A stretch of 64,000 nt of DNA, taken from positions 1 through 64,000 of the forward strand of contig NZ_JRLB01000006.1 in assembly GCF_000764495.1 (NCBI RefSeq), given 5' to 3'. Positions 42,115 to 51,800 of this stretch are shown here, one piece after another. Both the position numbers and the translations under genes were made by a program. Source of the stretch: Nitrincola sp. A-D6. Its GTDB lineage: Bacteria > Pseudomonadota > Gammaproteobacteria > Pseudomonadales > Balneatricaceae. The notes beneath the pieces are model-generated. The model searched no databases. It was not told the origin of the DNA and worked only from the letters and a program-made list of their open reading frames with translations. How positions within the stretch are numbered: the first letter of the stretch is position 1; each line of letters starts with the position of its first letter.

Positions 42115-43035
42115 TTAAGTATGAGTTACGCTGAGCTGGTTAGATTTGTCGGTGAGTTTTTGAGTCAGCGTGTTAGTAGAATTACTGCGTTTATGTCGAA
42201 CCCCTGATACCTGCGTAGTAGTAGACGCTGCGCTTTGATCTGGATAGAACTCTTCCACGATGGCAGGGGCATCCTCTTCCTGCTCTTCAAAATCTCCATT
42301 GGCAAATCCTTGCTGAGCCGCCTTATCCAATGCCACCTGGTCAAATCCAACCGCCTGACGGTCTTGGGTCATTTGCTGAGCACTTGCCAAGGTAGCCTCC
42401 AGATCCATGTCTTCACGCAGGGTGATATCGACATAGTAGATCGGTGTGCCATGGCTTTGACGTGTGGACTTGCCACGTAAGCGTAACTCCAGCGGCAGAC
42501 ATGCCAACTGGTTATTTGATATGGCCTGAAAGTAGGCTAGTCGTGCGGCTAGGGTACGAATAGAATTAAACCCGGCTGTTCTGAAAATAAAGGTCCCAAG
42601 GGGATCTTCTGTGCCAATCAGTGCATTCAGGCGGGCATAGGGCTTACATTGCCCACCCTGAGCCAACTCACACACATCAGGTCCAGGGCAGGGCAAGGTT
42701 TGCATTTCACCTTTTGATCGGCGACGGCATTGCACCCCATCTCCAACACAGAGTGGTCGTGCCGTTTTGCGATCAAACAGCGTATATTCAGCACGCAGGT
42801 TCAGACTAGGATCATTGAATAAAAACCGGATCGGGATACGCCGCAGTTTGCCTTGCTGGGTTTCGCGCAGCTGTTCATCCAAGGGATGTGGTAACCAGCC
42901 GTTGCGGGTTTGTATCTGGGATGTCAGGGTAAACTGATCGTCTTTTTGCGGTAAGCGTTTGCCGTCTTTTTCGACCACCTTGCCAATGGTGATGCGACCG
43001 AGAATCGGCGGAGTAATAGCTAGACCTTTGAGCAT
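42115..43035 (-). CDS. Island-associated metal-binding protein of unknown function
   Basis: 306 residues. Middle part has a four-Cys pattern (VQCRRRSKGEMQTLPC, GPDVCELAQGGQC) that should hold a zinc. It is preceded by ITPPILGRITIGKVVEKDGK and followed by a conserved block GTFIFRTAGFNSIRTLAARL; the last 60 residues are acidic and low in order. Proteins of this kind, often named 'hydrolase or metal-binding protein', recur next to DUF932 and radC on integrative elements. No catalytic motif is evident. A good GGAGG precedes the ATG on the minus strand. Confidence 0.7.
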   Translation of the reverse strand: MLKGLAITPPILGRITIGKVVEKDGKRLPQKDDQFTLTSQIQTRNGWLPHPLDEQLRETQQGKLRRIPIRFLFNDPSLNLRAEYTLFDRKTARPLCVGDGVQCRRRSKGEMQTLPCPGPDVCELAQGGQCKPYARLNALIGTEDPLGTFIFRTAGFNSIRTLAARLAYFQAISNNQLACLPLELRLRGKSTRQSHGTPIYYVDITLREDMDLEATLASAQQMTQDRQAVGFDQVALDKAAQQGFANGDFEEQEEDAPAIVEEFYPDQSAASTTTQVSGVRHKRSNSTNTLTQKLTDKSNQLSVTHT

Positions 43036-43194
43036 GATGAGCCTCCATGAAATCTAGGGGTTTGAGGGTTTAAATGCGGACGGTCGCCTAAGCAGACGGT
43101 ATAAAGCCCAGCTAATGCCAGGCTGTACTTGTGAGGGTGTTAAGCAATAAATGAATAGGGTGGTATGAGGATGAATCAGCTGGGTAGGTGTTGA

Positions 43195-43520
43195 CTACTC
43201 TATACGGAAGGTTTCACCACAATCAGCACAGACGCAGTTATCCAGCACACGCTCATCCAGGCTATCACCAATTTTGGAGCCAGCTAAGCTGCCAGTGACA
43301 CACCCGATCAAGCCCCCAATGATGGCACCTGATAGCGACCCTAAGGCGACGCCAACGGTCCTCCAACAAAACCCACAGCAGCACCAGCCTTAGCTCCAGA
43401 GGCAGCGCCAGCGACGCCACTAGCCGTTCCGGCAACACCCCCTGCCGTTGCAGCAACCTTACGCCCCAGGTGGCGTGACATAATCTGAGTTGACCCGCAT
43501 GACGGGCATTGGATAGACAT
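43195..43520 (-). CDS. Zinc-ribbon and glycine-zipper small protein (one frameshift)
   Basis: About 108 residues. N-terminal MSIQCPSCGSTQI is half of a zinc ribbon. Then comes a long Gly/Ala/Ser stretch (ATAGGVAGTASGVAGAASGA and GSLSGAIIGGLIG) of glycine-zipper type likely to cross or insert in a membrane. The C-terminal CVCADCGETFRIE gives a second Cys pair. The frame changes near 43360, between GFVGGPLAS and VALGSLSGA. The two Cys pairs could join in one zinc site with the hydrophobic hairpin between. Not assigned to a known family. Confidence 0.65.
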
Positions 43521-43699
43521 ATATTTATCTCCTGAATTATCAGCGTTAGCGAGCAATAATGCTCACAAGGACAGTCAGTGCTGTTCTCAGGGTAGTGATA
43601 TATGGCTGAAATTTTTTTAAATCAGATTCCAGGACGTCTACAGTAATTTCTTACTGGGTTGCGACATGGCATGAGTTAATCTGCGATGGAGCAAAAATC

Positions 43700-43900
43700 A
43701 TGAAACTATTAAGACTACCTGCTGTTATCAATGCCACCGGGCTTTCACGCTCAAGCTTATACCGTAAAATTGATGCTGGATCCTTCCCAAAATCAATACG
43801 CATCAGTCAACGATCCGTAGCCTGGAGCGAAGAAGAGGTGCAGCAGTGGATTCAGCAACGCTTCAACGAGCGGGAGCTGCCGCAGAGGCCATCCATCTAA
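43700..43900 (+). CDS. AlpA-family phage-type regulator
   Basis: 66 residues with the MerR-like helix-turn-helix of AlpA (LRLPAVINATGLSRSSLYRK, then IDAGSFPKSIRISQRSVAW). AlpA proteins in islands activate integrase or excision genes. No integrase lies next to it, so the target may be beyond the window or the Gp2-type gene that follows. Confidence 0.92.
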   Translation: MKLLRLPAVINATGLSRSSLYRKIDAGSFPKSIRISQRSVAWSEEEVQQWIQQRFNERELPQRPSI

Positions 43901-43913
43901 ACATCCCATCTAT

Positions 43914-43939
43914 CTGCTGAAGTGCTTCAGCAGTTTTTT
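43914..43939 (+). terminator. Terminator after alpA
   Basis: CTGCTGAAG, loop TG, CTTCAGCAG and six T: a perfect intrinsic terminator starting 13 bp after the stop. Confidence 0.92.
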
Positions 43940-44128
43940 ATCAGTCACACTTTTCTAGATTACCCTAGCTGTGATGCAGCTGAAATGCCGGGAAGTAAGG
44001 GCAAAGTACAGTCAAACGATGATTTTTCGTGCCTGTATAATAATATAAAACCCTTCCCCCTTCCTTAGGCATTTAACACTGCCAAGTTCTTCATACTATA
44101 GGCATTAAATAGGATCAAAAGATACCTA

Positions 44129-44845
44129 ATGAGTCGCTATGCCTCACAGTTAGGGAGCTACCGAATAGGAGTACCCCCCATGCACCTGAAGTACATCCCT
44201 GAAAACCACAACCTCAACTACTGGCTATTATCAGAGTATCAGGGGTTGAACGTGCAATGCACAACCGATCAGCCTTTAGTGAAGCAGTACCTGGAAAAGC
44301 TATGGAGTGTACTCATGCATTACACCCAGCACACGCCCAGAGTGATGGCTGTGCGTATTGACCTGCATTGCCCATTTGACAAGCCTTCAGTCGTTCACAG
44401 TAATCGTATCATGCAGGACTTTAAAGATGCCCTGGATGCACGTATTGCTGCATACCTGAATCGGCGAAAAGTTCAAAGCAAGCGTACCTACCCCTGCAAA
44501 GTGATGTGGATTTGGGCACGCGAGCAAAAGACCTCTGGCGTACCGCACTTTCATCTACTCCTGCTATTCAACCAGGATGTCTTTCACAGCCTGGGTGAGT
44601 ATCACGCACAGTCTGGCAGCTTGATGAAGATGATCCAGGGTGCTTGGAATTCAGCCTTAAAGATTCCAGCTGATCTGCACACCGGGTTGTACATGTACCA
44701 AGAATGCGGTCTATTTGCTTAAGCAAAAGAACAATTTGCTGCGTTACCGGCTTTGTTTTTTAGAAGCAGCTATTTATGCAAAGTGCACACTAAGTGCTTC
44801 GGCCAAGGTATTCAGACCTTTGGCGGCTCTCAGGTTCCCCTGTAA
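44129..44845 (+). CDS. Inovirus Gp2/YagK-type protein (two compensating frameshifts)
   Basis: About 238 residues. VMAVRIDLHCPFDK, WIWAREQKTSGVPHFHLLLL (an HxH-type motif as in HUH replication proteins) and the end CFGQGIQTFGGSQVPL are typical of this replication-associated family of filamentous phages and islands. The frame moves near 44690-44705 (NAVYLLKQKNNLLRY lies in a second frame) and returns near 44780, with no net change, which suggests two base errors. An ATG at 44180 (MHLKYIPENH) is an alternative start. It may serve replication of an excised element. Confidence 0.72.
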
Positions 44846-44916
44846 TAGCCATCGGTCAACTCCTACACATGCTATGGCACTTGCCATGAATAAAAAACTA
44901 AGTAGGAGTGATAAAT

Positions 44917-45354
44917 ATGTCAGATGCATATCAATATATATCAGACCGCTGGAAGCATGAGTACGAGCAAAATCATCCTGAGGTGCTACTGAACAACGGA
45001 AGGACTGCATTACAGTCAACACAGTTCACTATGCCACCCATTGTAAAAAATCCGTCACAGCCGTCGAAAAAGCAGGGTAATGCGCATCTTTGGACAGATC
45101 AATCACGGCAATGCGATGAGCATGCTGATCAACCCCATATTGATCCTGTCGTTGCTGCAGCCATAGAGATACGCAAATCGCTTAGGCTGACTCAGGCAAA
45201 ATTTGCGAGGTGTCTGGATATTAGTCCACGAACACTGGGTGAGTGGGAGCAGGGGAAGCGAAGGCCTAGTGGTGCAGCACGCACCTTATTGATTTGGGTG
45301 GTGGATAGTCCTGATCGGCTGAAGTCAGCTAGCCGTGCACTAAAAAGAAGTTGA
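44917..45354 (+). CDS. XRE-family helix-turn-helix regulator
   Basis: 145 residues from the ATG at 44917, which has AGGAG eight bases upstream; a GTG nine bases earlier would overlap that site. The C-terminal half is the HTH (LTQAKFARCLDISPRTLGEW, then EQGKRRPSGAARTLL), like NadS/HigA-type antitoxins. The N-terminal half is polar and unrecognised. No toxin-like partner is adjacent on either side, so an antitoxin role is not supported; it may be a stand-alone island regulator. Confidence 0.82.
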   Translation: MSDAYQYISDRWKHEYEQNHPEVLLNNGRTALQSTQFTMPPIVKNPSQPSKKQGNAHLWTDQSRQCDEHADQPHIDPVVAAAIEIRKSLRLTQAKFARCLDISPRTLGEWEQGKRRPSGAARTLLIWVVDSPDRLKSASRALKRS

Positions 45355-45490
45355 AGTGCTAAAGCTTGGTCCTACGCATCCCATGAGGTAGCCGTCATTG
45401 CAGTAATTTTTTACGGGTCTGACACATGATACGGACAAGGACGTTCGCATCAATACATGGAAAGAATCCAGTATCCCCAGGAGAAGTGCC

Positions 45491-45766
45491 ATGTCAGACG
45501 ATCTATTCAACGAAAGCGAACACCCCCCAAAACTTACTGCTAAAAAAAGAGCGCGTCACTTTAATCGTGATAATGCTCGCCACCTATTGGAGCGTCATGG
45601 AATTGCCTACTGGAGTCACAATGAAGGCGTTCACCTAATGGTTGCCGGGAATTACCAGTTAATCGATTTCTGGCCTGGAACCGGTCGCTGGACCTCACGT
45701 AATAAAGAGGTTTCAGGGTTTGGCATACAGGGCTTATTGGAAATGATCGACTCCGGTCAGATTTGA
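45491..45766 (+). CDS. Hypothetical small island protein
   Basis: 91 residues, not recognised. Contains ARHLLERHGIAYWSHNEGVH, VAGNYQLIDFWPGTGRWTSR and a C-terminal GIQGLLEMI helix. The pattern (basic N-terminus, then Trp-rich strands) is soluble and compact. AGGAGAAG lies before the ATG. Reported here because frame, ribosome site and length agree with a real gene. Confidence 0.65.
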   Translation: MSDDLFNESEHPPKLTAKKRARHFNRDNARHLLERHGIAYWSHNEGVHLMVAGNYQLIDFWPGTGRWTSRNKEVSGFGIQGLLEMIDSGQI

Positions 45767-45837
45767 GCTCACACAGATACATGTGAAAGACCTGTGTAGA
45801 GCATCTCAAATCAGGTAGTGCTTCATTGAAGCACTAC
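45760..45837 (+). other. Two successive hairpins between a hypothetical gene and the RecD-like gene
   Basis: GATTTGAG (45760-45767) pairs with CTCAAATC (45805-45812), enclosing a second pair ACACAG/CTGTGT. A perfect GTAGTGCTTC (45815-45824)/GAAGCACTAC (45828-45837) hairpin follows directly. No T run follows, so this looks more like a structured leader or processing signal than an intrinsic terminator. Confidence 0.5.
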
Positions 45838-45924
45838 TACACCAATACTAATCAATATGACAGCGGTGGCATTGGGGAGCAACACCCAAGGTTGGCGTTT
45901 AGCTACGTACAGGAAATACAGCAG

Positions 45925-47382
45925 ATGAGTAAAGATTTTGAGCTGAATGCAGACCAAAAAACAGCTATTGATGCGATTAAACAGTTTATGAAAGATCCAG
46001 AGCAGGATGCCTTCATTTTGTGTGGCAGTGCCGGTACTGGCAAGACCACTCTGGTAGCTAAAATTATCGAGCTTTTACGCGGAATGGGCTTAGGCTGCAT
46101 GATGGTAGCGCCGACGGGCCGGGCAGCTCGAATACTACAAAGCAAGCTGAATAAGATGCTGCCGGTCGATATGGGGCCTTTACTTGTTAGTACCTTGCAT
46201 GGAGCCATTTACTACCTGGCAGAGATGTCTTTGGATGAAACACGCGCTGAATATGGGCAAAGTGCTCTACAAATGCATTTCCCAATCAAGAAGCAGGGTG
46301 ACTCCTTCGACTTAGTGATAGTGGATGAAGCATCGATGGTTGGTGATATGAAAATACCCCAAAACACCATGCGCTTTGGGTCCGGAAGACTGCTGAGTGA
46401 TTTGGTCTACTTTCTTAATCGTGTTCAGGAAAATAATCCAGGACAGCGTCCAATCAAGCTGATGTTTGTTGGTGACTTGGCGCAGTTATCACCTGTGGGT
46501 TCAGAGAACTCACCAGCATTATCGCCTGAGTACCTGCAGAAGCGCTTCAATATGAACGTGCAGCGTTATGAGCTGACGATGGTCATGCGACAGGCTGCGA
46601 AGAGCGGAATCCTTGATCTTGCAAATAGCATCCGAAAAGAAATATTTGAGCCAACTGGTAACGCTATAAACATTGAATCTAACAATAACGACATCCTGGT
46701 AGCGGATCAGATCGATGCTGTGAGTATCATTGTAAGTAATATTAACATGTTGCAATCCTCGGCAGCCGTTGTTTACAGCAATGAAAAAGCGCTGAAGTAC
46801 AATGTGGCTGTGCGTCACAGGCTGTGGGGTAATGGTTGGCGTGCTGTTAAATCAGGTGATCAGCTGCTGGTGACAAGAAACTCTGCGAAGCTTGGTGTTA
46901 GCAATGGTGACATCATCATGCTGAAGTCAGCTGCTTTGAAGCCCATCATAAAAGTGGTGGTGCTTTCCGACGGAACAGAGGTGGAGCTTAAATTTAGGCT
47001 GGTCGTTTTCCAGACTGACATGATTTTGGGGCAGGGCATTGAGTGTCTCATTCTGGAAAACCTGCTTTTTGCAAAGAATCGCGATCTTAGCGATGATGAA
47101 CAGACCGCTATGGTAAGGTATTTCCACCAACGTTACCCATACCAAGATCCAGATAGCGATGAGTACCACCAGCTAATGATGGAAGATCCTTACTACAATG
47201 CTCTGCAGGTGAAGTTTGGTTATGCCTTAACTTGCCATAAAGCCCAGGGCGGGGAATGGGATCAGGTTATCATTGATATCAGCGGCGTCAGGATGTGCGA
47301 GGATACTGGATTGCGTTGGTTGTACACGGCTGTGACACGAGCGGCTCAATCGCTCTGTGTGGTGGAAGGAGGACGTGCCTGA
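45925..47382 (+). CDS. RecD-like superfamily 1B DNA helicase
   Basis: 485 residues from ATG 45925; an upstream TTG start at 45826 would add 33 residues that do not fit the family. ILCGSAGTGKTTLVAKIIEL near residue 34 is Walker A, VAPTGRAARIL motif Ia, LVIVDEASMVGD Walker B, FVGDLAQLSPVGS motif III, and LTCHKAQGGEWDQVIIDISG with LYTAVTRAAQSL the C-terminal UvrD-like motifs. It resembles phage Dda and RecD2 and should move 5'-3'. In islands such helicases accompany defence or replication genes; it lies upstream of the DISARM-like block but is 394 bp away. Confidence 0.87.
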   Translation: MSKDFELNADQKTAIDAIKQFMKDPEQDAFILCGSAGTGKTTLVAKIIELLRGMGLGCMMVAPTGRAARILQSKLNKMLPVDMGPLLVSTLHGAIYYLAEMSLDETRAEYGQSALQMHFPIKKQGDSFDLVIVDEASMVGDMKIPQNTMRFGSGRLLSDLVYFLNRVQENNPGQRPIKLMFVGDLAQLSPVGSENSPALSPEYLQKRFNMNVQRYELTMVMRQAAKSGILDLANSIRKEIFEPTGNAINIESNNNDILVADQIDAVSIIVSNINMLQSSAAVVYSNEKALKYNVAVRHRLWGNGWRAVKSGDQLLVTRNSAKLGVSNGDIIMLKSAALKPIIKVVVLSDGTEVELKFRLVVFQTDMILGQGIECLILENLLFAKNRDLSDDEQTAMVRYFHQRYPYQDPDSDEYHQLMMEDPYYNALQVKFGYALTCHKAQGGEWDQVIIDISGVRMCEDTGLRWLYTAVTRAAQSLCVVEGGRA

Positions 47383-47776
47383 ATGAGTGAGTTGCCAGTC
47401 CTGATTCCGTTAGAGTTGGGATTGGCTCGTAAAAATATATAAAGCTCAGCTTTAAATGCATCTAAGTTTAGTTCAGGTGGCACTTAATCAGGCTGGTTGT
47501 CTCGTTCCTTCTAAAAAATGGCTGTTTAGGTTTACTGGGAACTTAAACCGTGTAACCATTCGTAAATTGCCCCATCTCCCTCTTTCAAATGAATATCATG
47601 CTATCCCAGCACATCGACTCGGTCGGCTTTAGAAGGTTAAATCTGATGATGTTAATGAATAGGTGAAGTTGGGTGGAGCAGCTAAACATGGTGGTCGAGG
47701 CAAAGAATGAAGGGCTTGCTAACGACGAGTTTTGATCGCTTTATTCAATGGTTGAAACTAAATAAGGCTTTTTGAA
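47383..47776. other. Gene-free AT-rich gap before the defence locus
   Basis: No open frame of convincing length on either strand. A 19-codon frame begins directly after the RecD-like stop and has no recognisable content. A GTTTA/TAAAC hairpin lies near 47530-47550. The region probably holds the promoter of the methyltransferase and DISARM genes; no clear -35/-10 pair could be picked. Confidence 0.5.
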
Positions 47777-48823
47777 ATGAATAAGATATCCTGCGTTGAT
47801 TTGTTTTGTGGGGCTGGTGGGCTGACACATGGTTTTGTGCTTGAAGGCATGCCAGTTGTCGCTGGAATAGATATGGATCCAGCTTGCCGCTTCCCATATG
47901 AGGCTAACAACAGCGCCAAGTTTGTAGAAAAAGATATTAGTAAAGTTACTGCAACCGATTTAAGCGCCTTGTTCGGAGATGCTGACCTAAAGGTTTTGGC
48001 TGGTTGTGCGCCTTGTCAGCCTTTTTCCACCTACGCACAACGTTATGAGCTTGATGGCAAAGACGGAAAATGGGGTCTTTTATATGAGTTTTCCCGTCTA
48101 GCAAAGGCCATCCTTCCAGATGTTATCACTATGGAGAACGTGCCAACTGTTGCCAAACACGAGGTTTTTCATGACTTCGTGGATACTCTAAAGCAACATG
48201 GCTACAAAGTATGGTTTGGTGTGGTCGATAGCACTCAATACGGAGTTCCACAGACTCGCAAACGCATGGTTCTACTGGCTTCGCGTCATGGCGAAATTGC
48301 AATGATACAGCCTACAGTCAAAAAACCCAAAACAGTACGGCAGGCAATTGGTCGCTTGCGTTCTCTGAGTGCGGGGGAAGCTGCTCCCAGAGATAAGCTG
48401 CATGTTTCGTCAACCCTATCGGATATAAACCTACAGCGCATCAAAGTTTCCAAACCCGGTGGGACCTGGCGTGATTGGCCGGAACACCTTGTTGCTAATT
48501 GTCATCGCGCAGCAAGTGGTAAGTCCTATCCGAGTGTATATGGCCGCATGGAGTGGGATAAGCCAGCTCCCACTATGACAACTCAATGTTATGGATTTGG
48601 TAATGGTCGATTTGGGCACCCCGAACAAGACCGCGCGATCACCTTGAGAGAAGCGGCGATTATTCAGAGCTTTCCGCGTGACTATGTGTTTGTTCCAAAA
48701 AACGGCGAAGTAAGTGTCAGAATGCTGGGCCGCCTCATTGGTAACGCTGTTCCTGTTGAGCTTGGCCGTGCTATAGCACGCAGCATCAAATTACACATCA
48801 CTGAGATAAAACAAATACAATAA
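47777..48823 (+). CDS. DNA (cytosine-5) methyltransferase
   Basis: 348 residues with the standard motif order: I DLFCGAGGLTHGF, IV GCAPCQPFSTYA with the catalytic Cys near residue 79, VI ENVPTVAKHE, VIII QYGVPQTRKRMVLLAS, IX/X RLIGNAVPVELGRAIA. The target-recognition region is short, so a short recognition site is likely. DISARM class 2 carries a cytosine methylase (DrmMII) while class 1 carries an adenine methylase; here a cytosine enzyme sits 51 bp upstream of class 1 genes. It may mark self DNA for the same system or be an independent methylase. Confidence 0.95.
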   Translation: MNKISCVDLFCGAGGLTHGFVLEGMPVVAGIDMDPACRFPYEANNSAKFVEKDISKVTATDLSALFGDADLKVLAGCAPCQPFSTYAQRYELDGKDGKWGLLYEFSRLAKAILPDVITMENVPTVAKHEVFHDFVDTLKQHGYKVWFGVVDSTQYGVPQTRKRMVLLASRHGEIAMIQPTVKKPKTVRQAIGRLRSLSAGEAAPRDKLHVSSTLSDINLQRIKVSKPGGTWRDWPEHLVANCHRAASGKSYPSVYGRMEWDKPAPTMTTQCYGFGNGRFGHPEQDRAITLREAAIIQSFPRDYVFVPKNGEVSVRMLGRLIGNAVPVELGRAIARSIKLHITEIKQIQ

Positions 48824-48874
48824 TTAAATCAATAACTATTGCGCGTTCTTTTTAAGGATACTTAAAAATTACAG

Positions 48875-51800
48875 ATGAGGATATCGGTACGCTATATGGA
48901 AATACCCAATACACATAATACTCAGGCCTACCGTGCCCGCCCTGAACCCGGACAACTAGTCGAAGTCAGGAGGCGTCAATGGGTTGTTGCAGAAGTCGTC
49001 TCATCTATACTTACACCAACTTCAATGCAACAGAATTTGGTTACCCTCTCATCTATTGATGAGGATGGTCTCGGGGAAGAGCTGGAGGTTATCTGGGAGA
49101 TTGAGCCCGGCGCTCAAATCATTGAGCGTGCAGGCTTGCCTTCGATCACAGGCCAGGATGACTCGGATACCCTTGAAGCCTTCCTGGATGCAGTGCGATG
49201 GGGTGCCGCCACCAATGCTGACCGAGGGTTTCTGCAGGCGCCGTTCCGGAGCGGAGTCAGCATTGAGGACTTTCAACTTGATCCTCTTGTGCGCGCCATT
49301 GATATGGCGCGTGTTAACCTACTTATCGCTGACGACGTCGGTTTGGGTAAGACCATTGAGGCGGGTCTAGTTATTCAGGAAATGCTCCTGCGCCATCGAG
49401 CGAGGACCGTTTTAATCATTTGCCCAGCGTCGCTGCAAGAGAAGTGGCGCGTCGAGATGCTGGAAAAATTCGGCCTAGAGTTCCGAGTCGTCGACACGGC
49501 CTACATCAAGCAATTGCGTCGAGAGCGTGGAATCCACGCCAGCCCATGGACGTCGCATCCGCGCTTGATCGCTTCCATGGACTGGGTCAAAAGCGGTGAA
49601 GGGCTGCGCGCCATGCGCGACGTTCTGCCTGCGCATACAAGCTACCCGCGCAAGTTCGACATGCTGGTCGTCGACGAAGCGCACAACATCGCGCCCGCCG
49701 CTGGGGCGAATTACGCACTGGAGAGCCAGCGCACGCGCTTCATTCGCTCCATCAGTCCACACTTTCAGCATCGCCTGTTTCTTACAGCCACTCCCCACAA
49801 CGGCTATACCGAATCCTTCACATCGCTGTTGGAGTTATTGGACGACCAGCGTTTCGCCCGCAACATCCTGCCGGATGAAAAGCAATTGAGTCAGGTGATG
49901 ATCCGCCGCCTAAAAAGCGATCTGGTCGATGCAGAAGGTAAGCCGATCTATGCGCAGCGCAAGTTGCAATCGCTGCTGGCCTCATACTCTGCACAAGAGC
50001 GTGCTATTCACCAAAAGCTGAACGACTACTGCGCGAGCCGCGAGCAGGATGCCAAAAAGGTTGGCAATGCGTTCGGAACATCATTCGTTAACCAGCTGCT
50101 CAAGAAGCGACTCTTTTCTTCACCCGCCGCGTTCGCATCCACATTGGAAAAGCACATAGCCAGCCTGGCTAATGGCAGCCAACGCAAAGATAAAGATGCA
50201 ATGGCCGAGCGTATTTTACGCAAAGCCATCTTACGGGTTGAGGAAGACTATGCAGATGACCACGAGGTCGAAAACGCCCAATCCGAAGCCGTTGAAGAAG
50301 CTTCGCGCCGTGCGCAACCGCTGACAGCGGAGCAGAAACAAATGCTGAGCGAACTGCGGTCGTGGGCACAGACGGCCAAGAACCAGGTCGATGCCAAAGC
50401 CAAGGCTGTCCTTGATTGGCTCGCTACCAATCTCAAGACTGATGGCCAGTGGAATGATCGTAGGGTCATATTGTTCACGGAGTATCGCACCACCCATCAG
50501 TGGATGCACGAAAACCTTGCCAGCCACGGTTTCGGTGGTGATCGATTGGCCATCCTCCATGGTGGCATGCCGCAGGACGCGCGCGAGAAGGTCAAAGCGG
50601 CCTTCCAGACTTCGCCCAAAGATTCAGCAGTGCGTATTCTGCTGGCCACCGATGCCGCGTCCGAAGGTATCGACTTGCAGAACCACTGTAACTGCCTCAT
50701 CCATCTGGAAATCCCTTACAATCCTAATGTAATGGAGCAGCGCAACGGTCGTATCGACCGTCACGGTCAGCGGCAAAAGGAAGTATTGATTTGGCACCCC
50801 GTCGACGGCGGCGAACAGGGTAAAGCAACTGTTGGTGGCCACGGCGACGACATCATCCGAGCGCTGCGCAAACTCGAATCCATGCGGGCAGACATGGGTA
50901 GCGTTAACCCTGTCATTGCGCCGCAAATGTCGGGTTTGATTGAAGGCTCACTTAAAGACCTCGACACCCGTCTCGCCGAAGCCAAGATCGCCAAAGCTAG
51001 ACGCTTTGTACGCGCCGAGCGCGAACTGAAAGACCGGGTCGCCAAGCTGCACGAACGACTTCTGACCACACAGCAGGATTTCCACCTCACACCAGAGCAC
51101 ATCTTGATGGCGGTCAAGACGGGCCTTGTGTTGGCAGGCCGACCACCGCTTGAGCCCTTTCACTTGGCTGATGTTCCAGCAGGAACTGTATTCAAGATGC
51201 CCGCGTTGTCGGGCTCGTGGGCTCGCTGCCTTGAGGGACTGCGTCACCCCCACACACTGCAAATCCGGCCTATCACCTTCGATCACGCTGTCGCCACCGG
51301 GCGTGACGACGTGGTGCTGGTTCACCTGAACCACCGACTGGTGCAGATGTGCTTGCGTTTGCTACGCGCCGAGGTCTGGGCACAAGACGACGTGAAGAAG
51401 CTGCACCGCGTCACCGTGCGTTCGGTGCCTGATGCGCTGATTGACGGACCTGCCGTGGTCGTTATATCGCGACTGGTCGTCACCGGTGGTAATCATCATC
51501 GCCTTCATGAAGAACTGACGGTGGCCGGCGGTTATCTGGGCGACAAATCTTTTCGCCGCGAAGATGGCGTCACCAAAGTTCAGCAATGGCTTGATCAGGC
51601 CAAGCCAATTAAAGCTGAAGACTCTATGTTTGATGCCGTCCGTGTGCGTTTCGATCGTGCGCAAAGCTCCATCTTGCAAACGGTTGATGCTCGATCGAAG
51701 GATCGCTTGAAGTTTCTCACCAACACTCTGCAGTCACGCAAGCAACAGGAAGTGCAAGATATCAGCGCTGTTCTGGATGAGCTGGAAAAAGCTATCCGGA

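Noticed and set aside
44917..45766. Toxin-antitoxin pair formed by the XRE regulator and the 91-residue protein
   Set aside because: The genes are 136 bp apart, in the reverse of the usual tight coupling, and the small protein has no toxin-like motif.
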